Made by a program: the position numbers and the translations under genes. Positions 40,021-46,834 of a stretch of 46,834 bases of DNA are shown one piece after another. The stretch's first letter is position 1; each line of letters starts with the position of its first letter. The notes under the pieces were generated by a model. It ran no database searches and was not told where the DNA came from. It was given only the letters and a program-made list of their open reading frames with translations. Origin of the DNA: Ignavibacteriota bacterium (GTDB lineage Bacteria > Bacteroidota > Ignavibacteria > Tepidaquicellales > Tepidaquicellaceae); the NCBI GenBank assembly GCA_026390755.1, contig JAPLFI010000308.1, positions 1 to 46,834 of the forward strand, given 5' to 3'.

Positions 40021-41997
40021 TCATTTCACTAAGAGCATTCGCTTAGTATCACTGTAGCCAACAGTTGTTAATCTATAGAAATAAACCCCGCTTGAAAGTT
40101 GTGATGCATCAAAATTCACTTCATAAGTACCAACTTTTAAATATTTATTAAGGAGAACTGCGACCTCCTTACTCATTATATCATATACTCTAATACTCGT
40201 CTCACCAGGCATTGAGCATTGAAACTTGATAATCGAAGATTGATTAAAAGGATTTGGGTAATTAGGAAAGAGCATAAATTTATCGGGAGTATCGGAAGAA
40301 ACATTTTTAATTCCTACTACATTTCTTATTAAAACGAAAAACAATTCATTCTGAGATTTCAAAGAATCAGAACCGTTAAAAGAAGTTTCAGAACCGTTAA
40401 AAGAAGTTACATTCCATATACAAAACACCGAATCAATATTTGGCTCGACCTTTAAAGCAAGTGAATCGAGAAAACTTTTCCTCACGGTTAACAAAGTGTC
40501 AAATCCATTATTATCGCTGTAATATGAAAACTCATTAGGTGTTCCGCCTTTTCGTACTTTCCATTTGTATTTTACCGATAAATGTACACCTGATTTGTTC
40601 CATTTGAAAATAAATTTCGAAGTGTCAGCTGAATTTGTATGAATAGCAGTAATTGATGGAGGATAAACGATTGAAAATACAGACAAATTTGCACCGATAA
40701 TTTTAACATAATTTGTATAGATGGCAGAATCAGTTCCATAAGAATTCGAAACCTTTAACTTTACTGAATATATGCCTGCATTTGGATAAGCAATCGTAGG
40801 ATTTTTCTGATTTGATAAAGCAGGTATTCCTGCTTCAAAAGTCCATTGCCAGTTTGTTGGTATTCCTCCTGATTCATCAAAGAAATTTATACTATTTCCG
40901 AAATTTGTTGACATTTTATCTGACCTGAAATGAGTAGTTGGAATACCGATTACTGGAATTTTACCGTCTGAATTAATAAGCTCTGACCTCATCGTAAATA
41001 AAGCAGCATTCATTCTGTTTTTTTGACCTATTGTAAACATATTCCTGCAATCATCACTTGTTCCGTCCATATAATTCATAAACATATCACCATAAGGCCC
41101 GTTGTTGCAAGTTATAATTGGAAAAGCAGGACAGTGATAATTTGGACCGAATTGTGTCGGTGTATCATCTACATAATCGTTTCCACAATTTGATATTCCC
41201 CAAAGGTGTTGAAGATTAAACCAATGAGCAATTTCATGAGTAGCAACTCTTCCTTTAGCATTTTCTGAAAGTGTATTGCCAATTGTACCAAAAAGTATGT
41301 AATGCATGACCGCTCCGTCAGTTTTCGGAGAATACCCCGGAAGCTGAGTGTATGCTCCGTAATATTGAATATTACCAAGCCAAATATTCAGGTACTTATC
41401 TCTATTCCAGATGTCTTGTCCTCCCTGCCCGGTGAATTTAATGGATTCATCAGTAAACATTGTAACAGATGTTTGAGTTCTGGTAATGCCAATCGTAGGG
41501 TTCCCCCACGGATCTCTTTTTGCGAGCACAAATTCAATACGTGTATCCGCACCTAGATATTTATAAGGTACCGGTGCGTTTAATGTATCCGAATTTAATC
41601 TTCGGAAATCTGTATTTAGAATATCAATCTGTGACTGAACTCTTGCATTTGAAATATTCTGGTATGGAGTATTATAAACAATATGAACAACTACAGGCAC
41701 TTTAACTATTGCTGTATCAAACGGTTTGAGGTTATTAATATATTTTTTAGTAAGGCGTTCTAACTCCCGCAATCTGCTTTCATATCCGGAATCATCTTTT
41801 AAATGTTTAATGTGAAGTTCCATTGTTTTGCATTTAAAAGAATCCTGATAAAAATTCTGTGTGTTAAGACTTTCTTCGGTTTTTTGTTCTGAGAGAATTA
41901 TAAAATTTGAAACAGCACTTTTGTTGACAAAAATAAAAAACAATACACCTAATAAGAAAATGATCGTCAGGCAAAAAAACGACTTTCTTGATTTCAT
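40021..41997 (-). CDS. T9SS-secreted M43 (pappalysin/cytophagalysin) metalloprotease
   Basis: 658 residues from ATG 41997; this start opens the hydrophobic signal segment (FFCLTIIFLLGVLFFIF). A propeptide-like region precedes the catalytic domain (about 110-330): VPVVVHIVYNTPYQNISNAR, the zinc motif HEIAHWFNLQHLWG and the Met-turn DMFMNYMD. A PKD domain follows (about 365-440, NWQWTFEAGIP, YSVKLKVSNSYG), then a beta domain and a T9SS sorting domain (PNYPNPFNQSSIIKF, GVYFYRLTTVGYSDTKRMLL). Pappalysin-type enzymes are secreted endopeptidases. An exact 21-bp tandem duplication (40367-40408) repeats seven residues (SFNGSET/SFNGSDS). It lies inside the tRNA-Asp-bounded segment. Confidence 0.88.
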   Translation of the reverse strand: MKSRKSFFCLTIIFLLGVLFFIFVNKSAVSNFIILSEQKTEESLNTQNFYQDSFKCKTMELHIKHLKDDSGYESRLRELERLTKKYINNLKPFDTAIVKVPVVVHIVYNTPYQNISNARVQSQIDILNTDFRRLNSDTLNAPVPYKYLGADTRIEFVLAKRDPWGNPTIGITRTQTSVTMFTDESIKFTGQGGQDIWNRDKYLNIWLGNIQYYGAYTQLPGYSPKTDGAVMHYILFGTIGNTLSENAKGRVATHEIAHWFNLQHLWGISNCGNDYVDDTPTQFGPNYHCPAFPIITCNNGPYGDMFMNYMDGTSDDCRNMFTIGQKNRMNAALFTMRSELINSDGKIPVIGIPTTHFRSDKMSTNFGNSINFFDESGGIPTNWQWTFEAGIPALSNQKNPTIAYPNAGIYSVKLKVSNSYGTDSAIYTNYVKIIGANLSVFSIVYPPSITAIHTNSADTSKFIFKWNKSGVHLSVKYKWKVRKGGTPNEFSYYSDNNGFDTLLTVRKSFLDSLALKVEPNIDSVFCIWNVTSFNGSETSFNGSDSLKSQNELFFVLIRNVVGIKNVSSDTPDKFMLFPNYPNPFNQSSIIKFQCSMPGETSIRVYDIMSKEVAVLLNKYLKVGTYEVNFDASQLSSGVYFYRLTTVGYSDTKRMLLVK

Positions 41998-42155
41998 AGC
42001 ATAAGATGTAATTAAGGGCACCTCTAATAACTACTTTTTGATGCCGTTGTTAAAAAGTAAAGCTACAACAAATTTGGGAAACATAAAATACATTGATTTA
42101 TAGACCAAATTCAGCCAATTTTTATAATGTTTAATGGAGTTCAACTCCCTTGTCG

Positions 42156-43481
42156 TTATTTTACGAGTAGCATGCGCTTTGTATCGGTGAAGTTATCCGA
42201 AGTTAATCTATAGAAATAAACCCCGCTTGTTAATTTCGAACCATCGAATGTTGCTTGATACGTTCCGGGTTGTAGTGATTCGTTTACGAGGGTTTGTATT
42301 TCGCGTCCCATAATGTCGAAGACTTTTAATTGAACGAGATCCCCGCCAACCCCATTCGGGGATAACACTGATTGAGAAATAGTGAATCGTATTTTTGTTG
42401 TTGGGTTGAACGGGTTGGGATAGTTTTGTAATAAAGAATATTTATCAGGAATAATATTACTATTTACTTTGACATAAGTTCCTCCATTGTAAGACCTGTA
42501 AACAGAATTTAATTTACTGACAGCCAAAGTATCTTTATTGTAACATGAAATATATGCGCTTCCTTCATCCTGAAAAATTAAAATCTCTGTCCAGTTATCT
42601 CCTGAATCAATTGACTTAATCACCCTGTTAACTCCTGAAACATATACAACTGATGGATTTTGACAAGATATTGAATTCAACTGTCCCGTTGTAATTGTAT
42701 CAATAACAGACCAATTATTACCCTCATTTGTGGATTTAAATATAACAGAACTTGTTAAAGAAATAATTCCCACGGCAAAACCTGTTGAAGAGTTCAGGAA
42801 AGAAATATCCATAATGTTTGATAATACACCGGTATTTATAACATCCCATGTTGAACCAGAATTAACGGATTTTAAGATATTACCATCCGAAGTTACTATA
42901 AATCCGGTATTTTGATTTAAAAAATACATATTATTCATGTATCCCGAAACCGGAAGCGAACTAAATGACCAGCTTATTCCGGAATTTGTGCTTCGGAAAA
43001 CCTGATAGTTAGGTCCGCCAGTAGTAGTCAGGACAACATATGTTGAATCGTTAAGATAATTACACTTTGCAGGTGAAAATCCTGAGTATGGTATTACAGT
43101 TGAAGTCCAGTTTGCACCTGCATTCGTTGTCTTATATATGTATGACGATGTACTTTGTGAAAATCCAAAAATACCTTTTAAAGGATTTAAAAATGAAACA
43201 TTAGACATTCCTAATGACTGATACATTTGTCCTGCATAGCTAAATATATCATACCATGAAGCACCGCTGTTATTGGATTTAAATAATCTCACTGTTGTTG
43301 CTGAAGTTTGAGGAAAGGGGAAATATGTATATGATTGGTTTACATAAATGTCGTTTTTGTCAACGTAATTAATATTTCTAATAATTCCCGATAATGGTAA
43401 ATTACTGGAAACCCACTGAGCATTAACACTTCCGCTCAGAATTAATAATATTAATATAAACTTCCAATTTATCTTTTTCAT
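42156..43481 (-). CDS. T9SS-secreted Ycf48-like propeller protein
   Basis: 441 residues. Signal peptide about 1-21 (LILLILSGSVNAQW). The body has Ycf48/BNR-like blades (LFKSNNSGASWYDI, IYKTTNAGANWTST, VFRSTNSGISWSFS, ILKSVNSGSTWDVI, IFKSTNEGNNWSVI, VIKSIDSGDNWTEI), each preceded by a segment of the type NxGFxVG. They are more diverged than the Asp-box repeats of the 44527 family. A T9SS sorting domain closes it (QNYPNPFNPTTKIRFTISQ, LKVFDIMGREIQTLVNE, GVYFYRLTSDNFTDTKRMLL). The sorting domain carries an extra loop (SVLSPNGVGGD). It has no photosystem role here; surface binding is a guess. Confidence 0.84.
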   Translation of the reverse strand: MKKINWKFILILLILSGSVNAQWVSSNLPLSGIIRNINYVDKNDIYVNQSYTYFPFPQTSATTVRLFKSNNSGASWYDIFSYAGQMYQSLGMSNVSFLNPLKGIFGFSQSTSSYIYKTTNAGANWTSTVIPYSGFSPAKCNYLNDSTYVVLTTTGGPNYQVFRSTNSGISWSFSSLPVSGYMNNMYFLNQNTGFIVTSDGNILKSVNSGSTWDVINTGVLSNIMDISFLNSSTGFAVGIISLTSSVIFKSTNEGNNWSVIDTITTGQLNSISCQNPSVVYVSGVNRVIKSIDSGDNWTEILIFQDEGSAYISCYNKDTLAVSKLNSVYRSYNGGTYVKVNSNIIPDKYSLLQNYPNPFNPTTKIRFTISQSVLSPNGVGGDLVQLKVFDIMGREIQTLVNESLQPGTYQATFDGSKLTSGVYFYRLTSDNFTDTKRMLLVK

Positions 43482-43840
43482 ATTGAATTAAATTATTGAA
43501 ATAAAAATAAAAACTTCTCAGACCCTATAAATAATATTTTGTTTTTGTATAACAGTATTTAAATTTGTATCTGCATCTTTCTTCAAAGATAATTAAATAT
43601 TGATTAAGAAGCAGTAACCCCCTCTGTAGTAAGCGGTATTATCAATTAAACAGAAATTACTTACTTGCTGAAATTAAACAAATGATTAAATTTCGGGTTT
43701 AGGTGTGGCTTTCTTATTCCGTGCGTATTTTTTACACCGAATAAGAATGATTATCTGCAACACTCCTTTTCTTGAGTCAATATTATCCTTATTTTAAATT
43801 AAGAAAAGTCCAATTCCAATTAAAGCATTATATTTAAAGA
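43482..43840. other. Intergenic DNA before tRNA-Asp
   Basis: No gene seen in 359 bp. It contains a 37-bp palindromic repeat (43711-43747, listed separately) and otherwise AT-rich sequence. Confidence 0.45.
43711..43747. repeat. 37-bp palindromic repeat, copy 2
   Basis: Arms TTCTTATTC (43711-43719) and GAATAAGAA (43739-43747), with GTG/CAC pairing further in. Same length and near-identical sequence to 39194-39230. Confidence 0.7.
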
Positions 43841-43882
43841 AAATAAAAAAGCCCTGTAAACTCAATATTTACAGGGCTTTTC
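43841..43882 (-). terminator. Terminator of tRNA-Asp
   Basis: AAGCCCTGTAAA pairs perfectly with TTTACAGGGCTT across a 7-nt loop; on the minus strand TTTTATTTT follows. It starts 6 bp after the tRNA 3' end. Confidence 0.85.
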
Positions 43883-43887
43883 GTTTG

Positions 43888-43962
43888 CGGAACCGACGAG
43901 ACTCGAACTCGCGACCTCCTGAGTGACAGTCAGGCGTTCTAACCAAACTGAACTACGGCTCC
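43888..43962 (-). tRNA. tRNA-Asp (GTC)
   Basis: 75 nt on the minus strand. The acceptor stem GGAGCCG pairs with CGGTTCC (one G-T pair), with discriminator G. The D arm contains AGTTCAGTTTGGTTAGAAC. The anticodon stem CCTGA/TCAGG encloses the loop CTGTCAC, so the anticodon is GTC. The T arm GCGAG-TTCGAGT-CTCGT is normal. CCA is not encoded (CAA follows). A strong terminator lies immediately downstream. A 47-bp copy of its 3' half is at 32651-32697, which marks this gene as an integration target. Confidence 0.96.
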
Positions 43963-44102
43963 GTTGTAAAAGTGTAAAAATAACGCTTATTTATGATATT
44001 TGCAATAACTATCAGTGTCCGGGATTCATAACAAATTTTAAGCTGTTTTCGACGTTTTTATCTTCCCCATAGTACCCTTTTTATCCCCATTTTTCGTAAA
44101 AG

Positions 44103-44124
44103 TGCTAACGGAATTGCTAACGGA
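44103..44124. repeat. Tandem TGCTAACGGA sites near tRNA-Asp
   Basis: TGCTAACGGA at 44103-44112 and 44115-44124, 12 bp apart, between the HTH gene stop and the tRNA. A third copy is at 32591-32600 beside the tRNA fragment. They could be arm-type sites of a lost integrase or excisionase targets. Confidence 0.4.
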
Positions 44125-44130
44125 TTTTAT

Positions 44131-44421
44131 TCACCATTTCCTCGAATGCTCCCTCATATATTCATCCGCAAGAGCATCAATCTCCTGATTCGTTTTAACA
44201 CGATTCCTCAAAGCCCAATCATCGATTTCTGATTTTTTAAAGTAAAGCATTTTCCCGCTCGGCTTGTAATGAGGAATTAAACTCGCTGAAGTCAGTTTAT
44301 ACAAATGCGAGCGAGAGATGTTTAAATAATTACAGACATCATTGAATACCATCAGTTTAACCGATTGTTCCTTTAACATCAATTCGATTATTTCCAGTTT
44401 TTCTAAAATGGTTTTAAGCAT
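44131..44421 (-). CDS. Excisionase-type helix-turn-helix protein
   Basis: 96 residues. An N-terminal helix that is probably a coiled coil (MLKTILEKLEIIELMLKEQS) precedes a MerR/excisionase-type winged HTH: VFNDVCNYLNISRSHLYKLT as the helix-turn-helix, then IPHYKPSGKMLYFKKSEIDD as the wing. The tail is RVKTNQEIDALADEYMREHS. This form is common in integrative elements of Bacteroidota, next to integrase genes, but no integrase is present here. It lies 169 bp upstream of tRNA-Asp on the same strand. An inverted repeat begins 3 bp before the start codon, leaving no room for a Shine-Dalgarno. Confidence 0.82.
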   Translation of the reverse strand: MLKTILEKLEIIELMLKEQSVKLMVFNDVCNYLNISRSHLYKLTSASLIPHYKPSGKMLYFKKSEIDDWALRNRVKTNQEIDALADEYMREHSRKW

Positions 44422-44424
44422 AAT

Positions 44425-44460
44425 TTTGTATTTTTTAATTTTAAAACCTAAAAATACAAA
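44425..44460. promoter_or_regulatory. Inverted repeat at the HTH gene start, possible operator
   Basis: TTTGTATTTTT (44425-44435) is inverted as AAAAATACAAA (44450-44460), perfect 11-bp arms with a 14-bp centre. It abuts the HTH start codon, which suits autoregulation by the HTH protein or control at the mRNA level. It could also serve as a weak terminator for the upstream 44527 gene. Confidence 0.42.
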
Positions 44461-44526
44461 TTACGATTATACTTAAATATTATTTTATTTTGATGACGCT
44501 ATCACTCTTCGCGTAAATCTAATAAA

Positions 44527-46545
44527 TCACCTAACTAAAACCATTCGTTTTGTCTCAGTGTAATTGTCCGTGGTCAATTTGTAAAAATATACTCCGCTTG
44601 AATACTGCGCGGCGTTCCAGTCAACACTGTATGTACCTGCGAATTGTTTTTCGTTTACGAGCGTTTCAATTTCCTTTCCAAGTGCATCAAACACTACAAG
44701 TTTTACAAATTCGCTTTTTGGTAATTCGTACCGAATATTTGTTGATGGATTAAAGGGGTTCGGGTAATTCTGCAAAAGTACAAAAGAAGACGGAATTCCT
44801 GAATTTATATTCTGAATTCCTGAAATTTCAGATATTGACCTCTGCCAGACCGATAAACCGTAAGTTCCTGCAAATAAATTGTTATTGTTTACCAAAAGGC
44901 ATCGAATTCCAACTAAAGCTGAAAATCCCTCGTTTTTCTGAAACCAGACGACTCCGTTGTTTGTTGACACGTAAAGGCCGTTAACTGCAGATCCGGCAAA
45001 TAAAATACTCCCGCTCACTGCCAACGAATATATTAGTTTATTATTCAAAGAAGTTCTTGTCCAGCTTGTTCCATTATTGGTTGAACTAAAGACCCCGGAA
45101 TCATTAGTTCCCGCAAAAATGTAGCTTCCCATAAGAGCAAGAGCATTTACTCTTTTGTCATTTAGTGCTGTCTGTGTCCAGTTTACACCGTTGTTTGCAG
45201 ACAGATAAACCCCCGCATTTGTTGTGCCGGCAAAAATATTGCTCCCTGTAGCGGCTAATGAATATACGGTTTTATCATTCAATGATGTTTGCGTCCAGTT
45301 CGCGCCGTTATTAGTTGAAATGTACACACCCCATCCTGTTCCTGCTATTATATAAGAGCCGTTAACAGTCATCGAATATATGCTCCTGTTGTTCAGCGAT
45401 GTCTGGGTCCAGTTTAGACCATTGTTTGTAGTTACATAAACACCTGACGCATCCGTTCCCGCAAATATACTTCCTGAATAAATACATAGAGAAAATACAA
45501 GTTTATTATTCAAGAAAGTTGTTGACCATAAAGAACCGCTATTTGTCGAAGCGAATACACCATTCCCCGTCGTTCCGGCATACATATTGCTCCCGGAAGC
45601 TGTAAGTGCATATACATTCTGAATGTTAAGCCCTGAATTTGTCCAGTTTAAACCGCTATTTGTTGAAGTGTATAAGCCTTTAAAGTCTGCCGCACCTGCA
45701 AGTAACAGGCTCCCGATTTGTCCGAGCGCATTGATGGATATACTGCTCAATGAACTTTGCGTCCAATTCAATCCGTTATTTGTTGATATGAATACACCGT
45801 TATTGGTTGTTCCGCACAGGAGTGAGCTTCCTGCGGATAATATTGATTTCACTGTCTGCGTGGTCATAGAAGCCTGCGTCCAGTTCATTCCATTGTCAGT
45901 AGAATAATATATACCGCTGCCGGATGTTCCGGCGAATATCGTGCTGTCTTTGAGGCAAAGCGAGCGAATTGTTTTATTGTTCAGGGACGTCTGAGTCCAG
46001 TTCGTGCCGTTGTTCGTTGAATAATATATGCCACTGTTGTAAGTTCCTGCGAATATATAATTATTCTTTATCAGGATAGAATATATATTCTGCGCACTAA
46101 GCGAAGTTTGCGTCCAGTTTGTACCACCATTCGTGGACAAGTAGAGACCGCTTCCATCTGTCCCTGCGAATATGTTGCCGCCGCTTGCAGCAAGAGACCA
46201 CGTGCCTGTTGTAAAAGATGTCGTTATCCAGTTAAGACCATTGTCGGTCGACCTCAAAACCCCTGATTCATAGGTTCCCGCATATAAAGTGCTTCCGCTA
46301 TTTGCAAGCGCCAGCACATACAAATCGGTCAGAGATGAAGAATTCCAGGTTGTTCCGCTATTGGAGGAATACATTACACCTTTCTGATCCATTCCGGCAT
46401 AAACGTATGAGCCGTTAGTAAGAATTGTATTAATTGTTCCGCCGTAAATTCCTTCACACTGAACCCATTGACCGAAGGAATTTTCAATATTGTATGTAAA
46501 ACAAACACCAATGAAAAGAAGCAAGAAGAAAAAATAATTTTTCAT
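44527..46545 (-). CDS. T9SS-secreted thirteen-repeat Asp-box protein
   Basis: 672 residues. A strong Shine-Dalgarno (AAGGAGGT) precedes the start. Signal peptide about 1-25. Thirteen Asp-box units of about 39 residues follow (SSNSGTTWNSSSL, STDNGLNWITTSF, STNGGTNWTQTSL, STNNGTNWTQTSLNNKT, and so on to STNNGVVWFQKNEGF), joined by linkers of the type SGSNIFAGTTNAGVYL. This is about double the number in the paralogues at 18775 and 27839 and could form two propellers. The T9SS sorting domain closes the protein (QNYPNPFNPSTNIRYELP, LVVFDALGKEIETLVNE, GVYFYKLTTDNYTETKRMVL). The 117-bp period should make the gene prone to repeat-number change. Confidence 0.87.
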   Translation of the reverse strand: MKNYFFFLLLFIGVCFTYNIENSFGQWVQCEGIYGGTINTILTNGSYVYAGMDQKGVMYSSNSGTTWNSSSLTDLYVLALANSGSTLYAGTYESGVLRSTDNGLNWITTSFTTGTWSLAASGGNIFAGTDGSGLYLSTNGGTNWTQTSLSAQNIYSILIKNNYIFAGTYNSGIYYSTNNGTNWTQTSLNNKTIRSLCLKDSTIFAGTSGSGIYYSTDNGMNWTQASMTTQTVKSILSAGSSLLCGTTNNGVFISTNNGLNWTQSSLSSISINALGQIGSLLLAGAADFKGLYTSTNSGLNWTNSGLNIQNVYALTASGSNMYAGTTGNGVFASTNSGSLWSTTFLNNKLVFSLCIYSGSIFAGTDASGVYVTTNNGLNWTQTSLNNRSIYSMTVNGSYIIAGTGWGVYISTNNGANWTQTSLNDKTVYSLAATGSNIFAGTTNAGVYLSANNGVNWTQTALNDKRVNALALMGSYIFAGTNDSGVFSSTNNGTSWTRTSLNNKLIYSLAVSGSILFAGSAVNGLYVSTNNGVVWFQKNEGFSALVGIRCLLVNNNNLFAGTYGLSVWQRSISEISGIQNINSGIPSSFVLLQNYPNPFNPSTNIRYELPKSEFVKLVVFDALGKEIETLVNEKQFAGTYSVDWNAAQYSSGVYFYKLTTDNYTETKRMVLVR

Positions 46546-46831
46546 ATAACCTCCTTATAATTTTTTAAAGCCAATTTAGTAAATAATATTTTTAAGTCTT
46601 ATAATAAAAATTAATCTTCTAAAAAACAATACATACCAAAATTATAATATTCTGTATGTTTTCAAAATTTTTAATATCCTTTTTGTTAGAAACTTAACAA
46701 ATAGTTTCTTTTATTTCAAGATTAAATAAATGCATGTAATGATGTCCATTACTATGCCAAATAATTTAATAATTTTTATGGTATAATAACTATAGTTAGC
46801 TAACAATTAACCCCGGAAAGGAGTCCCAAGC

Positions 46832-46834
46832 ATG
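46832..46834 (+). CDS. Start codon of a gene leaving the window
   Basis: The last three bases are ATG, with AAGGAG at 46818-46823 at good spacing. A possible -10 region (TATAATAACTATAG) lies about 40 bp further upstream. Only the start is visible, so nothing can be said about the product. The 46546-46831 gap otherwise holds only AT-rich DNA shared with the divergent 44527 gene. Confidence 0.5.

Noticed and set aside
42032-42060. TACTTTTT/AAAAAGTA inverted repeat as a terminator
   Set aside because: An AT-only 8-bp stem with a 12-nt loop and no following T run; expected by chance in such AT-rich DNA.
44527-46545. CRISPR-like array from the regular 117-bp period
   Set aside because: Units are coding Asp-box repeats in one long frame with a signal peptide and sorting domain; there are no short conserved repeats with unique spacers.

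Overview
The window looks like a chromosomal segment of a low-GC, Gram-negative member of the Bacteroidota/Ignavibacteria (FCB) lineage. The evidence is internal. At least seven proteins end in the type IX secretion (T9SS/Por) C-terminal sorting domain (NYPNPFNP ... GVYFYRL ... K). There are three TonB-dependent-type outer-membrane barrels, several lipoproteins, a FISUMP-domain protein, and many secreted hydrolases and beta-propeller proteins. There are no rRNA genes, no CRISPR array and no phage structural genes. The only complete RNA gene is tRNA-Asp(GTC).

Layout. 0-5 kb: 3'-truncated PAS sensor histidine kinase (-), secreted PNGase F-like protein and cutC as a tight pair (-), M28 peptidase (+). 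5-11.7 kb: small exported protein and two TonB-dependent receptors, the second 10 bp from a T9SS-secreted Asp-box protein. 11.7-16 kb: a MITE-like element with an 8-bp target duplication, a cyclase-family lipoprotein, a GH92 mannosidase lacking its middle half, an orphan branched-chain-type binding lipoprotein and a small secreted protein. 16-22.2 kb: rtcB, a FISUMP protein, a shredded duplicate of the binding-protein gene, an Asp-box T9SS protein and an Omp28-like T9SS protein. 22.7-29 kb: SET-domain protein, lipoproteins, an MBL hydrolase coupled to a small barrel, a second MITE copy, a SpoIIE-type phosphatase, a GIY-YIG-like protein and another Asp-box T9SS protein. 29.7-32.4 kb: a vestigial anti-sigma-like micro-ORF and a large TonB-type barrel. 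32.6-44 kb: a segment bounded by a tRNA-Asp 3' fragment and the intact tRNA-Asp. It carries an M16 peptidase, a metallophosphoesterase behind a sigma-54 promoter, a short MscS, several gene remnants and palindromes, an M43 protease and a Ycf48-like T9SS protein. 44-46.8 kb: an excisionase-type HTH protein, a 13-repeat Asp-box T9SS protein and the start codon of a further gene.

How it fits together. Most of the coding capacity serves the cell envelope and secretion: uptake receptors, surface or secreted proteases, glycan-active proteins and a paralogous family of secreted repeat propellers. Regulation is represented by the partial kinase, the phosphatase and the sigma-54 promoter.

No single gene cluster stands out as a wholly new system. 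The most unusual content is the record of genome remodelling: a tRNA-Asp integration scar about 11.2 kb long, a MITE family with an embedded palindrome, two internally deleted genes and one shredded duplicate, and paired direct-repeat blocks. The best new regulatory signal is the sigma-54 promoter with two tandem activator-like sites. All calls come from reading the sequence; no database searches were run.
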